64,000 bases of DNA from Niebla homalea (GCA_019925105.1 JAHGAU010000012.1:806001-870000); one strand, 5' to 3'. Counted from the stretch's first letter, positions 1 to 13,746 are shown. Translations and numbers: made by a program. The notes: a model not told the origin generated them from the letters alone.

Positions 1-525
1 CAGTCCATCACGAAGATGCCCATCATTCTCAAGGGGGTCCAGCGCGTCGAGGACGTGCTTCGGGCGGTCGAGATGGGCGTCCAAGGGGTGGTGCTGTCGA
101 ATCACGGGGGGAGGCAGCTCGATTTCGCGAGGTCGGGCATCGAGGTGTTGGCGGAGGTGATGCCCGTGCTGAGGGAAAGGGGGTGGCAGGATCGAATTGA
201 GCTGTATGTGGATGGAGGGGTCAGGAGGGCAACCGATATCATAAAGGCGTTATGCCTCGGGGCGAAGGGCGTGGGCATTGGGCGGCCCTTCCTGTATGCA
301 ATGAGTGCGTATGGGTTGCCGGGTGTGGACCGGGCAATGCAGCTGTTGAAGGATGAGATGACGATGAACATGCGGTTGATTGGCGCCTCCAGCGTTGATC
401 AATTAGAGCCGGGCATGGTGGACACGAGAGGTCTCAGCATGCATAGCACGGGTGTACCGAGTGATACGTTGGGACTCAATGTTTACGATCCGCTGGTCAA
501 TCCGGCGGAGAAGGCCAGGCTTTAG
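1..525 (+). CDS. CYB2: L-lactate dehydrogenase (cytochrome b2-type), C-terminal part
   Basis: This is the 3' end of an FMN-dependent alpha-hydroxy-acid dehydrogenase; the reading frame is open to the left edge, so the N-terminal part lies outside the window. Visible motifs are ILKGV (phosphate/FMN-binding lysine strand), LSNHGGRQLD with the catalytic His and the substrate-binding Arg, a DGG(V)RRATD FMN-phosphate loop and GIGRPFLYA. The tail (VDTRGLSMH and a VYDPL element) resembles fungal flavocytochrome b2 rather than plant glycolate oxidase. Members oxidise L-lactate to pyruvate and pass electrons to cytochrome c in the mitochondrial intermembrane space. The heme-binding domain that would prove a b2 assignment is not in the window, so a cytosolic hydroxy-acid oxidase remains possible. 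Confidence 0.85.
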   Translation, partial: QSITKMPIILKGVQRVEDVLRAVEMGVQGVVLSNHGGRQLDFARSGIEVLAEVMPVLRERGWQDRIELYVDGGVRRATDIIKALCLGAKGVGIGRPFLYAMSAYGLPGVDRAMQLLKDEMTMNMRLIGASSVDQLEPGMVDTRGLSMHSTGVPSDTLGLNVYDPLVNPAEKARL

Positions 526-664
526 GGGGAAGGATGGAGTCAGTCCTCATTCTTGGAGACATTCTTGGAGACGTGTATGTGTATATGTATGTCATGACTT
601 GTCAGGAGGATCTGTTCCCGTTCCTGTGTACATAGAAAATGTTCAGATATCGACCTATCATAGC

Positions 665-3600
665 TCAGTTCCTTCTCCACCACTTCCGCTTTGTTACTGC
701 GTTTCCTTCCTCCTCCCCTCCAAACTCTCTCACCACGTTCACGAACACCTGATCCAGCGTCGTCTCCCCAATCGAATAATATTCCACGCCCAGCTCCTCT
801 CTATGCGCCTCCAACAATCGAAACAGCCTCCCCACCGCCCCTTTCCTCGCCGGCACACTGAAGCGCAGCTGACCTCCATAAGTCTTCTCCTCCATCCTCA
901 CTTCGCTCCCAACGTTCGCCCTCATCCACCCTTTCAACTGCTCCATCTCGCCATCAGTCGTGTGTGGCGCGCTCCTCGTCACCAGGTGGACGTGATACTG
1001 ATCCCCCCATCTCCTCCTTAACTCGTCACACGTGCCGATCGTGAGGATGCGGCTCGACATGATGGCCGCGCGGTGGGCCAACGCATCCGCTTCCTCCATA
1101 CTGTGCGTGGTGAGCAGAATACTCCTGCCCGGCGAGACGGAGGCAAGGGTGTTCCACATGACCCGTTTACTTGCGGCGTCCAGTCCGCTGCTCGGTTCAT
1201 CCAGCAACAACACGGCGGGATTGCCGGCCATTGCGATGGCTAGAGAGAGCTTGCGCTTCGTGCCTCCGGACAGCTTTCCGGCGAGCTGGTGCCGGTAGGG
1301 TTCGAGTCCGCAGTGGGCGATGAGCTGCTCGACGTTGTGGGAGGTCTCGACGACGCCACGGACTCGAGTGTAGAATTTGAGGTGTTCCTGCACGGTGAGG
1401 ACATCGGTGGCATCAAATTGGGGGCAGACGCCGAGGCGGGCGCGGGCGGCGGAGCGGTGGGTGAGGATGGAGAAGTCTGAGACAGTGATACGGGAGGAGA
1501 GGGTTGAAGGATGGATGTCGCCACGGATGAGGGAGATGGCGGTTGCTGTAATGGTCATAGGTCAGCACTATGGTTCGTTGGCATGCAAAGAGGAGAGGAG
1601 CAAATCTTACATTTCCCGGCACCATTAGGGCCTAATAACGTGACAACCTCTGACTGTTCGACGCCAAAGGTGACATCGTCAACAGCTTTATTCTTGCCAA
1701 ACGTCTTGGTGAGGTTCATGACCCGCAGCCCAGAGGTACTTTGTTGCATACAAGTCATTTCCCCAGATTCATTGCTCGACCTCTCCTTGTCATGTTCGAT
1801 ATTCGTCGCTTTTGACGTTCTACGGAAAGGAGTGGTGAATGACAAGCCGCTATTCCACAGCATCAGAAGACCAAATAGAAAAAAGCACTGAAGGATCAAG
1901 TATAGAATGGGGGAGCCAAATTGGCCAATGGCACCCGGGGTCGACTCATGTCCGCAATCAATGGTAAACTGGTTCAGGGCCACGAACAAAGATCTCATCA
2001 AATTGGCAACCGGAGAGATGAGCCCAATAGAATATTGGATCTTGTCGAGAGTAGAGGTGAGATTCACGACATCGGTACTTGTCTGCACTCCGAGAGTGGC
2101 CCCGAAATATGCTAGACATAGCACTACCTGGCCACTGGCACAAAGGACCCATGCTGCTAGTTGAGATTTGGCGAACATTGAGATAACATAGCTGAGTAAT
2201 GTAGCGGCAAGACCATACAATAGCAGGATCAGGAAGATGTAGGGGAGATTGTACCACAAGGGAGCAGCTGGCGCAGCTTCCGGAGGCGACGATGGAGTGG
2301 GCAGCGGACCCGCATGGTTGATTACATTGCCAATGGACAACAGACCTGTGGAGAGGGCACTGATAGCCAAGATGTGAATGAAGTCGAATGCGAGATGAGC
2401 GAGCCACATCGGGGCAATTCGTACGCCATTCGAGTACTCAAGCGCTCTAGCTTGGCGCAGCCGCTCAATAGTAGGGTAAAGGGCGTAAAGGGCCGGCCAA
2501 AGACAAGATATGAGGGAGAAGTAGATGGTCACAAGGAGGCCGCCAAAGCTGTAGGATATCGGCGATGGAGGTAACTCGAGATTTGAAAAAGATGTTGAAA
2601 TATTGATACCGCTCAGCATGTTGTTCATAATGTTGTTCACAATCAGCGGCGCTTCGAATGAGTAGACGGCCGCTGACCAGGCAGTCGTTGGAGGTGAGGA
2701 TAGATCTCCTAACCAAAATCCGCCTGGAGTGACAGCTTTCGAGTGGCTAGCAATGTAGTCATTGAAGTCCTTCAGGGAGTTCTCCTTGCGGATCTTGCTT
2801 TCCAAATCTGACGCATTTTGAATGGCGCTGAAATGGAATTCTGTGTGATCAGGTGCGTAAATAGCCGCAAGATTGGAAAATCCTGTATCGAGCCTTGGGG
2901 ACGGAGGGCCACCAACGAGTTCGGGGGCGTACTGTCCCCCCAAATTCCTCAGATACCCGCTTACTGGAGGTGCGTAGTCATACTGGCCTTTTGTGACACC
3001 GCATTTGGTCAACTCCATCCACTTCATGAAGAGCGGGCAGACACCAGCACCAAGGAGAGCTATAATGAAAGCGCTGAGATGAGGTCCCCATTTGCGTTTG
3101 AAGACCATGACTCTTTTGAGTACAAGTACAGCAGTCTGGCGCAGGGCGCTCAAGTGCCTGCCATCGTGTAGATTAACACCGCTCATTTGCGTGACAGTTA
3201 CTCTGTTTCGTGATTTTTGACCCTTTTCGGTAATTCCAGGTGGTGGTACTGGCTCTTGAGCAACCTCCTGAACAGAGAACCCGTGGATATCGGTACCAAC
3301 CAGGTTCAGAAAGACGTCTTCAAGGGTAGGTCCCGAGACTCTGCAATCGTCAAGTCCATTCCTCTCCAAGCCTTCTATGAGCTCAGTGGCCCGGACAGCA
3401 TCTGCCGCGGAAAAGGTCTTGTGCTGCATTCCTCTGTCGTTGTAATCCCTGCTTATTCGAGGGTTATGAGAAGCTTCAATTGTGTAGCCATTGCCAAATC
3501 GCTGTTTGAGCTCAGCTGAGCTGCCCTCTGCTTTCATGTTGCCTTTCGAGAGGATCGCAATATTATCCGAGAGGAAATCGGCTTCGTCCAAGAAGTGGGT

Positions 3601-5586
3601 TGTCATGATGATGGTCCTTGAAGACCGTTGAGCAAGAAGGATGTCCCAAATCTTCCGCCTCGAGAGTGGATCTAGGCCAGAGGAGACTTCGTCAACACAA
3701 CATACAGCACTGCCACCAGCAAACATCATGGCAAGCTGAACTTTGCGTTTCTGTCCACCAGAAAGGGTCGTCGTCTTGGCTTTAGCCTTCTTGCTAATGT
3801 CGCATGCCTGTAAGAGCGCAGCAACATCCTCTCGAGTCCCATGATTGCCTGAGGACTTAAGATGATAGAAGATGTCCACATGCTCCTCGACGGTGAGGGA
3901 GTCCCACAAAACGTTTTTCTGAGGTGCGATGCCCAGGCCACCAGATCCGTCGAGCTCAATTCGGCCCCCAGTTGGTTTGCTCAAGCCAGCTATTGCGTCC
4001 AAAGTAGTTGATTTACCGGATCCGTTGGGTCCTAAAAGCATTAAGATCTGTCCCCTGCGAGCAATCAGATCCAAGCTTTTGACAGCCATCACGTCCGGTC
4101 GAGAACTCTTGAATATTCTCGAAATCCAGCCTTGTCTGTAGGTCTTACTGAAACCCTGGAGCGTGACGGTGGAACCAGTAACGACCTCACCAGATTGAGC
4201 ACGGCGGCGCGCGCTAGACGTGCTGAAAAGAGATCGTTCAACGAGAAAGGCACATACGGGGTACAGGACAATTTGAACGGTCAGTAGAATAAACAGTGTC
4301 GAGATTGATGTCTGATATGGCTCTGTTGGTTTTGGTGAGAGTGGGTCTGGCGTTGGAAGAGGAGCAGCCTCGCTTGTGACAACTGCCTTGCCTGCGACCT
4401 CCCAGCGTGCCAGGTAGGTAATGAAGTAAGTGTAATTCGCAGGTGGGAACAGCAAGCTCAGTACGATGACGGTAGCTGCTGTCTGATCTTTGTCTTCGAG
4501 GACTTGCGGTATAACGGCTAGGACTACTGCCACGATCGTCATAGCGATGCCACTCAGCTGCGCTCTTTTGAATAACATTGCACCAGCAATTGAGAAACAG
4601 CAAAGCGCGAGACCGGATAGTAGATGATAGAATATTGTGACCGCCGGGCTGGCGATAATGAACACCTTGGATGACAAGATGATCCCGATCGCTAGCCAGC
4701 TCGGTAAATATATGATTGTGAATGCGCCAAAGTAGGAAAGCAAGCGGATGGCGCGCGTGTGCCAGCGGGCAATGTTGGGCATCATTACTTCGACCAGTGC
4801 TGATAGGCCTGACTCTCTCTCTTGGGCCACAACACCTGTCAATTGATAGACGATGCCTACCATACCGAAGAAGAAAAGTATGCCGAAAAAGCTGATAGCC
4901 GCATCCAAGTAGCTCTGCTTAGTATAACGCTCGCGGTCCTCTTCAGATTTCTCTGTGAAAGGATATTGTAATACGGTAGATAAGTCTGGGCCCGAGTAGC
5001 CAGGCGCACGTTTGGTGATGGCTTGGTCGATGGCTTGCTGGAATGGCAGAAGATAAATTTGTGCGTCATTGTTGTGAGAATCAACATTGAATGAATTGCC
5101 TAGAGCCGTGTCCGTTCGTAAAGTGTAATTCCAGATGCCTGCTTGAGTGGGCTCGGTGGCACTGGAGTGAAAGATAGCAGCTGCATAACAGTTCGATGCG
5201 CCGTTCTTATGGCTTTTGCAGATATCCTGAATGTCGCTCTCATTGGTGACGGCGATCGCTGTCTTACGAGCCTTGGCGATCGATACATCAAGTTCGTCGA
5301 TGACTGCTTGTATATCACCGTCTTGCATGCCATTGTGAACGAATGCGACAGTATGTCTTGTGGGGCTAGACCGAGAAAGGGCATCTGAGAAAGGTAAGAT
5401 AGGAGAAGCCTTACCGGCCCCCCAGTGCTGCGGCGGATTCAAAAAGTATTGAGCATATGTAATGACAAGAACAAGGACCAAAGGGAAGATAAAAGCTCTG
5501 ATTGCGATTGATATTGGCTTCCTGGCAGCTGCAATTAGGAGATTTTTCTTTGTCAGTGTCCACGATTGAAGCAGAAAAGCAGGCAT
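665..5586 (-). CDS. Full-size ABC-A subfamily lipid-type transporter
   Basis: Two exons (5586-1611 and 1545-665, 65-nt intron) give about 1618 residues. The order is TM helix, large lumenal loop, TM cluster, NBD1, then the same again with NBD2, as in ABCA proteins. NBD1 has GPNGSGKST (near residue 520), LSGGQ (about 609) and a CVDE Walker B. NBD2 has Walker A GPNGAGKST (about 1322), LSGGT and LLLDEPSSGLD. The single intron interrupts the NBD2 Walker A codons; without splicing the frame stops shortly after GPNGAGK. A D/E-rich terminal segment with a VNVV motif follows NBD2. ABCA members move lipids or sterols across membranes; the substrate of fungal members is unknown. The start follows no in-frame upstream ATG and gives a plausible cytosolic N-terminus before the first TM. 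Confidence 0.93.
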
Positions 5587-6375
5587 GATTGTCTTGAGAA
5601 TCGTTCAAGGGACCCAATTCTGGAAGAAGACTTTTGACCGTATGCGGCATGAATGGAGGAGATATATGTGTAAAAAAAAAGGACCATGATACACTCCAAA
5701 AGCTGCCAGTACGTCGAACTAGAACCATGTTTGAGGATCAAAATCAGCCTCACCCAACTAGAGCACTAAATAAAAACGTCGGCAGCGGCATTTTCATCTT
5801 TTTCTAATCCTGCCGTCTCGAGCATATGCACTGACGCACTGAAATTGCTTGAACCCTGTCTTTAGCGTTTGCTCTTGACAACGAAGACCGCGACATCATC
5901 TAAGCCTTGAGTACGGCTTGACTCCCGAATAACTTCGTCTGTGTGCAAGTCGAGGGAAAGACAAAGGATCTAGCTGATGTTGGCGTTCATCAACAGTCTC
6001 CTGAGATGAGACTGATTTTGTCCACAAATACGAGAGATCTGTCGGTCAGCTTTTATGGCATCATACAGAACAAGCTATACGAGTTGCCCTTAAAGGCCAT
6101 TGGCGTGTGCGTGGTCTGATAGAGCCAGGGTGGCACGCAGACGCGATGGTTCGAAATACGCCTTCAGGTCTGCCCGCCTCTCCCGCCCGGTTAAAGACGT
6201 AATGGATCGTGAGGGGTGGTGAGACCTTTGGTAGGCTGTGTCAATGCTGAAACATTTGACGGGGCCGAAAATAGGCTAAATATCTGAGGAGAAGATTGTG
6301 AATCGAATCCGATGATGCAGTGTCCCACAGTTCAGAAGAGCCGGATAGCGATCGTTGAAATACTAAATATAATAA
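5587..6375. other. Intergenic, upstream of the ABC-A gene
   Basis: This 789-bp stretch lies between the start of the ABC-A gene and the 3' end of SLH1, both on the minus strand. It should hold the ABC-A promoter and the SLH1 terminator. No convincing ORF, tRNA or repeat is seen. A GGTTCGAA-like string near 6150 resembles a tRNA B box but has no matching A box or cloverleaf. Confidence 0.6.
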
Positions 6376-9300
6376 TCACGAGAGTGCCTTCTTCCTGTCG
6401 TCACTCTCGACAACAGGTATTGCGGGGACTTCGACACCTTCTAGCTTCCATTCCACGCCAATGTATGCATCGCTCATAATGAGGACCTCCACTTTTCTTT
6501 CCTGGCTAGCGGGATCTAGCTTAATGGAGGTATCACTTGCAAGTTTGTGCATTTGGTTATTGTTCTTTCCAAGCTGCGGCCAACTTATGCGTTTCAAGAC
6601 CAGAATCTAGGCGGAAGAGAAGTCAGCCTTGCTTCCTAGTCAGTTCGTTTCAGTGGCAGTCAGAACGCGGCAGCACATGAAAGCGCCTAGCCATGTCTCA
6701 CTGCAACAGGTCTAAGTCAGTGTACCTACCTCGTCTTTAAATGAATCGGCTACCACCACGAAGAAACCCTCGGTCTGCGGTTTTGGATATTGAGGGGCGT
6801 AGATATGATGTTGAGAATTAGCCATGGCGTTGAGGCGAGTGACCTTCACTGTAAGACCAAGAGCTGTAACACTGTGCACTTTTGCATCTATCTGAGGTAG
6901 CGCATTCAGAACCTTGTAACTCTCCGTCTCTTTTAAGCGAGGTACCCGAAGATCTACAAATACTGCTGCTAAATGCGATCTGCTCATCTTCTGGGCATCT
7001 ATAAGAGATGTCGGTCTGGTAGCGTTGGACCTATGGCGCACTCGTTCTTTTTCGGTGTCGACGGAGGGTATGATGGCGAGGGGACCGTCATCAGGCCAGC
7101 GCGCGGATTTGATACACTGCAGTAACTCGATCATGGTCTTACAGCTTGAAAAGAATCCAAGCTCTGTCAAAACATCGATAGATGCTTGGATGATGCGAAT
7201 GCTCTGGTCCAACACTGAATTCTGATCTCCAACGTAATCCGAGATGGGTAGGTCGATCCGTGAAAAGTAAGCTTGTAGAAGGAGGAACGCTTTAACATGA
7301 GGATCCCACATGGGCAGGCCCTCCATCTTGTCCGCTTTGAGAGGAAGGTTCTTGGAGAGCTCGGCATTGATCAGATCTTCATTGTGTCTGACAGGTAGCT
7401 CATCGAATTCAGTAGCTCCGCACATCCAAGCCAAGACATCTTCGAAGGTTGCGTTTCGCGCCGCATGCTTCATTAAGTGGCGAACTGTCTTGTGCGACAA
7501 GTAGTAGTAGCTCATGATCTTGCCCATTGGGGTGGAGTCAATATCGCCATTCGGGTGGAACTCAAGGCAATTAGAATCAGCTAGCTCACCGAGCGATTTG
7601 GTGACCAGATCCGTCATGTAGTCGTTTGCTATTCGCTGAGCCTCAATCGTGTTGTGGTCTTCTGCAGATATCTCAAGGCCGTAGTAGGAGGGGTTCTTGT
7701 GCAGACGTCTGAAGAAGAATGTCCAGGTCAGGTAATCTAGTGCATCCTGGAACGTCGCTATCGTACCAGCAGACGCTTCCGCGCTAAGATGGTTGTCAAG
7801 TACGTTGTGTAGAGATGACTCTACTGGAAACCCCGTATGTAGAAAGTGTTTGTAAAAGTCTTTCTTTGCATCTTGAGTGAATATTCGAGCGATGCCTGAC
7901 GAGTCAAATTGCGGTCTCCCAGCTCGACCAAGCATCTGTAGGACATCTGTGAGATCCATGTCCTTATAGCCTTCAATTTTGGCATCAAAAAACTGAGTGC
8001 CCTTTACTACAACCAGATGCGCTGGTAAATTCACCCCCCAAGCCAAGGTGCTTGTGGCTACTAGTACCTGAATCTGGTTGTTGGCGAACAGCTCTTCAGC
8101 AAGCTGTCGATCTGATTCGACCAGACCAGCGTGATGAAGTCCAATGCCAAAGCTCAGCGCTTCTCGTAAAGCCTCGTCCTTGACTCGAGAAAGGTGAAGT
8201 TGCAAATCGTCCTCGGACATTCGCACAAAACGGCGAGGGTTGTCTTCCATGCCACATAAGTTGATGAGATCTTTCGCGGTCAAACGAGTCTGCCTCCGCG
8301 AAGCAACAAAAACTATGACAGGCTTGTCTGGTGAGTGACTCTTGATAGCCATGAATGTTGGACGATTCATCGATTGCATTAGAGGGCAGAAGCCACGTAG
8401 TTCCGGAAAACCATCAATGAATATCTCAAGAGGCACCGGACGTACCGAATGTCGAAAGTTGAAGAGACCTTCCTTTACACCAAGCCAATTGCCAAGATCC
8501 ATGGCATTTGCGCAAGCTGTGGACATGCCTACAAGCCGCACTGAGCCTTTTGACTGCGAAGCAATGTAATTCATTCGGGACACAATAATCTCCAAGATTG
8601 GACCCCGGTCACCGCCGAGAAGATGGATTTCATCAATGATCACAAGGCCGACCTGCCTGACATAACCTCTGGTTTGCCAGCTACGGCTAATACCGTCCCA
8701 TTTCTCAGGTGTTGTGATGATTATGTCCGCATCGCGGATTGTTCTCGTATCAGGGGTGTTGTCTCCCGTCAGTTCGACCAATTTGAGACCCATCTGCCTT
8801 GTCAAGCGTTTTCTCCAGTCTTGGACACGCTCCCGAACCAGAGCTTTCATTGGAGCGATGTACACAACTTTGCAGCCGGGCTTTTCACGGAATGCCCACC
8901 ACATCGCTAGTTCTGCTGCTATTGTTTTCCCGCTGCCGGTAGGAGATCCGAGAAGCACATTTGCCGGGGTGTGGTAGAGCGTGTGAAAGATCTGCGTTTG
9001 CATCGGATTGAAGTACTGAAATCGCTCGCCATAGATCTCCTCAAGCATCGAATTTTTGAGCGCGGCAACAGGCAAAGGTTGTAGATCAAGTAAATCCGTA
9101 TACACACTTTCGGTGTCTGGTCGGATTAGATGCTGGAACGAAACCGGTGTGACAGTCTCAGCGCCCAGCCACCGGTCTGATACAGCCCGTACATATATCT
9201 GCGTTGGGAGGGGATCCGAAAGTGGTATTGTGAAGTTCATTTCATGATCATCGTACAGCTTTTTGCGGGTCAGGATAAAGTATTCACGGTGGTAGATCTC

Positions 9301-12300
9301 AGACGTCTCTGAATTCTCCACCCAAATCCAATATGACTCGGACGTGCCATTGTGCCTGTCATTCCAACGGAAGTCTGCAGTGAGGAAGAGGTGTATGCGA
9401 AGTACATCACGATTGAGTGGAGCAATCTCACACTCTACCGTCATAGTAGGGAAATTGTCCAATAGCTTTGAGATCGTCTTACCCATTCCATGATTATGGA
9501 CGAGCTGACCGATCTCAGCGGAGTCCAAGTCGCGCAATGACTCAATCGACGAAGTCGCGGCTTTGTCGTCCAGATTTCTCAGTATGGGTTGAGGCAGCTC
9601 GAACTGGTGGAAGGGATGCTGGAACGGCCAAATTTGTTTCTCAATTGATTTGCAGAGCGTTAAGAGGACGAGACACTGATGTCCCCACCTTCGATTCAAA
9701 GCGATCATGAAGAGTGCGCGGCATATCCTAGCGGCATTTTGAGCGACGTAAGCAGTATCAGAGACGAGTGCAAAGTCCTCGACACGGGCACGAGAGATAT
9801 ATGATTGCAGGAGGATGTTCGTCTTCGCGGCCGCGGAGTGCCTGTCCTTGCCGACATCACACGGCGCCGCTTCGTCTTTAAGCCTTGAGATCTCTTGTGC
9901 TTCATTGTCTCGAGCCTGGATATTATCAAATTCACCACTCTTGCTAATCATGCTTAACACGTCAGCCTCTGTTGCTTGAGCCTTCATTTCCTTATTGAAA
10001 ATCTCGATGCTGGTTTGTAGCACATAATACTGGCTTGCAATACGACCGACATCTTTCGCGCGGAGCTCCTCCGTCCTTTCGTTGTAGATGATCATCTGGC
10101 TTTGTTGTAATGTGCGAGCGGCCCCGATTACCAGCTTCCTTCTTCGTTGCACAAGACGAGGGTCATCACGAATCTCGGCCCACTCGATCCCATAGGTAAG
10201 CGGATTACGCAACATCCGTACAAAGAGGTATGAGTACCCTAGCCACTGGACAGCTTCCGCGATTGAGGTCACGGTCCCAAGAGCAATCTCTGCATTCAAG
10301 TTATCGACCAATTTGCGCGAAAATCTGGATTCTATAGGCTGCTGCTGAGTGACCGCTGTCAGATAGTGATCCAATTTGTCGTGGGTCGTACAAATAAAGC
10401 CTATGCCTGATGCCTGGAACTGTGGTCGACCAGCACGACCGAATATCTGCAAGACATCCAAGATGCCAAGGTCGACGAATTTGCCTTCCTGTGAGCTGTA
10501 AAGCTGAGTTCCTTTGATGATGACAGCAGCAGCAGGTAAATTGACACCCCAAGCCAATGTTGCAGTGCAGCACAAAACACTAATGTGCCCTGCAGCGAAC
10601 AGCTGCTCCACCCTATTCCTATCGGCTCTTGGCATGCCGGCATGATGAGTCCCAAAGCCCTTGGGAACCAACTCGCGGAGCTCTTTACCTCGAGTACTCT
10701 TTAGATCTCGCATAGCTGAAGCAAAGCCGTCAACGGTACTACTATCGAACAGATCCTGACAGGCCTCGTCTATTGCTTTTTGGATCATATATCTAGCGGT
10801 GACGACTGTGTCTTTCCTCGAGTGAACAAAGACCATGATCTGATGACCAAGTAGAAGCATGTCTTTGACCTTCTCGAAGGCAGTTTGATCGATATTGTCC
10901 CTTGATACCTTCGATCCTGCCTTGCCCTTCACGCCTATGAAATGCTGCTCAAGAGGGACAGGTCGGAAAGAAGCGTCGAAGTAAAAGAGACCTGCCATAC
11001 GATTGACCCTTAGAAAATCTGCCACATCAATGTAATTTGGTAAGGTCGCAGAAAGACCGACAATCCGAATCAAGGATTGGGTACTTTCGACCTGCCTCTC
11101 CGTGCGTGCGACAAGAGACTCAATGACAGCCCCTCTTTCATCATGAAGCATGTGAACCTCATCAATGATCAGCAGCCGGACCTTCTGCACAAGCGCGGTG
11201 TCTCCTGTACTCTTGCGAGTGATGACGTCCCATTTCTCCGGCGTGGTAACGATGATCTGGGTCTGGGTGATCTCCTTCTTGGACAAGTGCATATCGCCAG
11301 TGTACTCTCTCGCTTGAATTCCCAGCCACGCAAGGCGTTTCCCCAACTTCTCCGTGATCTCGGCAGCTAAGGCTTTCATAGGGGCCACATAAACGATCTT
11401 GAAGTCCTCGACACTTACAGCAAAATCAGTCGCCTGTGGTTCCTCAACAGGGTTTGGGAGGATGTTGTGGCTGATCGTGTTGAGGATGGCGAGCATGGCA
11501 ACATCCGTCTTACCTGCGCCAGTGGGTGCACACACCAACATATTTTCGCTTGTTTGGTAGGCGACCGGATGCACCAGACTTTGCATACGATTCAGCGCTT
11601 TGTAGCCTCTGAAAGTCTGCCGGCAAAGGCCATCCATGTCTTCGACCTCAACGAGCTTCCTACCTTTGCCAAGGGTACCCACCTGTGCAGCAGGGATAGA
11701 ATGTTCTGTATACTTATCATGCTCGGTGGTCTGGCTTCCCTGGGGCAAGCCATATTTCTGTCCACTGTACGAGAGTGTATTACCAGCAGTATGAGCTTTG
11801 TAGACATGAGGATATTGGTCCTCACCGCGGGCTTGAGCCGGACCTAATTCGGTAGTTTTGTGTTCGTAATCCTGTCGCTGCAACGCCTCTTCTCGCTCGG
11901 CCTTCGTTTGTAGACTGGAGAGGGCTCCATTAGTCAGACTGTTGCTCTTGTCACTCGCAGACGCGATGCTACTCCTCGTTTTGATGATTTCAATCACTAA
12001 GTCTAGATCATCATAACCTAAGATATCCGCCAGAGACATTTGCAATTCGTCTGTCTGCATATCTGAAGTGATCATGGCTGATAGTTGCTCATACAGCTCG
12101 TTCGGGTCAATGTCTGACTTTCTTTGGGCATAATCCACGCATTGGACTTGCAACCAGTCAGGATCATGACCATCCTTGCTCCTCGATCCGGCAGCAGGTA
12201 CGCCGTCTAGGCCATCTAGAGCATCGCTGCTATACTCTTCTTGGTCTTCTTCATCGGAGATATCCCATATATCATCCGAACTGCTCTGTCCCGTAATATT

Positions 12301-12450
12301 GTCATCATCGAAGTCCAAATCATGACCGTACGGTGGATCAACTCCATTGGGTTCATCGACTCTCATCTCTGCAATGGCATTCCTCATCGCAGCAAGCTGA
12401 GAGAGCCATTCCGCTTCAGCATTCTGAAACGACGGCGACATTATGAGCAA
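6376..12450 (-). CDS. SLH1: Slh1/ASCC3-type double-cassette helicase (RQT complex)
   Basis: Exons 12450-6730 and 6606-6376 (123-nt intron) encode about 1983 residues, close to yeast Slh1 (about 1970). Two Ski2-like helicase cassettes, each followed by a Sec63 domain, are visible. Cassette 1 has CAPTGAGKTD (about residue 313), DEVH (about 432) and QIFGRAGRP. Cassette 2 has GSPTGSGKT (about 1173), DEIH (about 1270) and QMLGRAGRP. The sequence before the first Walker A (HPVAYQTSENMLV) is the Slh1/Mug81 form rather than Brr2. Known role: the motor of the ribosome quality-control trigger complex that splits collided ribosomes. Translation may start at the first ATG or at a second ATG three codons later (12441). 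The N-terminus is acidic and poorly ordered, as in other fungal members. Confidence 0.93.
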
Positions 12451-12870
12451 CGCGGGTGTTTGTTAGGCAATTCGATGTTTTGTTGGAACAAATGTGGCAA
12501 ATGCAGTGGAATGACAGACTGAGGTCTGAAATACAACCTCTTTTCCTCTCCTGGATGGACTTGGTTTAGAGATGGAAGGAATCGATCAAAAAGGGGGGGG
12601 TGACACAGGGGTACTCTCACGCGTAGAGGAAATGTTATGCAGTAGAAAGTTGTATGTTGTCATGCATGCTTGACGGGACTTGCCGAGAAATCGGATGGTT
12701 TGACAAGTGGGCGGCGCTGAGGCCGCGGCTGGGCTTGGTGCCATTCCACATTTCCACCTACCGTGACCTCATTCTCTACACTACATTTATCCTTCGATCC
12801 TACTGTCCTCCACTTGTTGGGTTAGCTCGGCATCCACTCATAACTCCGGATTACTCGAATCAAGTCCACC
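12451..12870. promoter_or_regulatory. Divergent promoter of SLH1 and YKT6
   Basis: This 420-bp gap separates the starts of two divergently read genes. It contains pyrimidine-rich tracts and a run of eight G at 12593-12600. No ORF or known element is supported, and no specific factor site can be named. Confidence 0.5.
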
Positions 12871-13746
12871 ATGAAGCTGTACTACATAGGAGTGCGATTC
12901 CCCACCAGCGTCTCACAGAGCAGCACAGTTATTGATGCCTATAATTAGATCCTCAAAAACGAGAGCAAACCAGCCCAGGAGTTGTGCGTCGAGAAGGACC
13001 TTAGCAGCTATTCCAGATTCACGAGAGACAAGTGTGCCATGCTCGGCGTCCGTGACAGTCCGTTTCACTGATGTGCGAACTTGTCTGTAGCTATGGGCAG
13101 TTTATGTCGCTTTTCAGCAAAACGGTGGCGGAAAGGACAAAGCCTGGCCAAAGACATGACGTGGAAGAGAAATGTGTGACGATCTCACCCAGCTTCCAGT
13201 ATCACGTTCTGTAAAACGTCACTACTCTGTGTTCGCTGACAACCTGGTGTCCTCAGCCTACACATTCCATGCCTATGGCCGGACCGAGGGCGTTGCTGGC
13301 GTAATGATCTCTGATGCCGACTACCCTCCTCTTGTGGCCCACCAACTGCTCTCCAAAGTCGTGGATGAGTTTCTGTCCCGTTATCCCCGAAGTTCCTTTT
13401 CAATGCCGAATCCTCCTACCCTCGCTTTCCCGCCGCTGAAAGAATATCTCGAGAAGTACCAAGATCCCCAGCAAGCGGACAGCATTCTCAAGATCCAGAA
13501 AGAGCTAGACGAGACGAAAATTGTATTGCATAAGACGATTGAATCGGTTTTGGAAAGAGGCGAAAAGATTGATAGTCTAGTTGAGAAGAGTGATGGATTG
13601 AGTGCTCAGAGTAAGATGTTCTATAAGTGAGTCATCGCCACTTCTTTGTCTCCATTGGTAGTCGACACTACTGTCCGTGCTCAATGCTGATCACGCATTA
13701 TTGAAGGCAAGCGAAGAATCAGAACTCATGCTGTACTATAATGTAA
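12871..13746 (+). CDS. YKT6: R-SNARE Ykt6
   Basis: Five exons were assembled: 12871-12891, 12949-13031, 13091-13173, 13257-13626 and 13707-13746. They give 198 residues, the usual Ykt6 length. The N-terminus MKLYYIG opens the longin fold, YTFHAYGRTEG is the family signature, and the SNARE coiled coil spans about residues 135-190 with the central Arg of R-SNAREs in VLERGEKIDSL. The last, 40-nt exon ends in CCTIM, a double-cysteine CAAX tail expected to be farnesylated and palmitoylated, so there is no TM segment. Ykt6 acts in ER-Golgi, endosomal, vacuolar and autophagosomal fusion. All splice junctions use GT..AG and keep frame. The first coding exon is only 21 nt. Confidence 0.95.

Noticed and set aside
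6115..6230. tRNA-like B-box string near 6150
   Set aside because: No A box, no acceptor stem pairing and no cloverleaf could be drawn around it.
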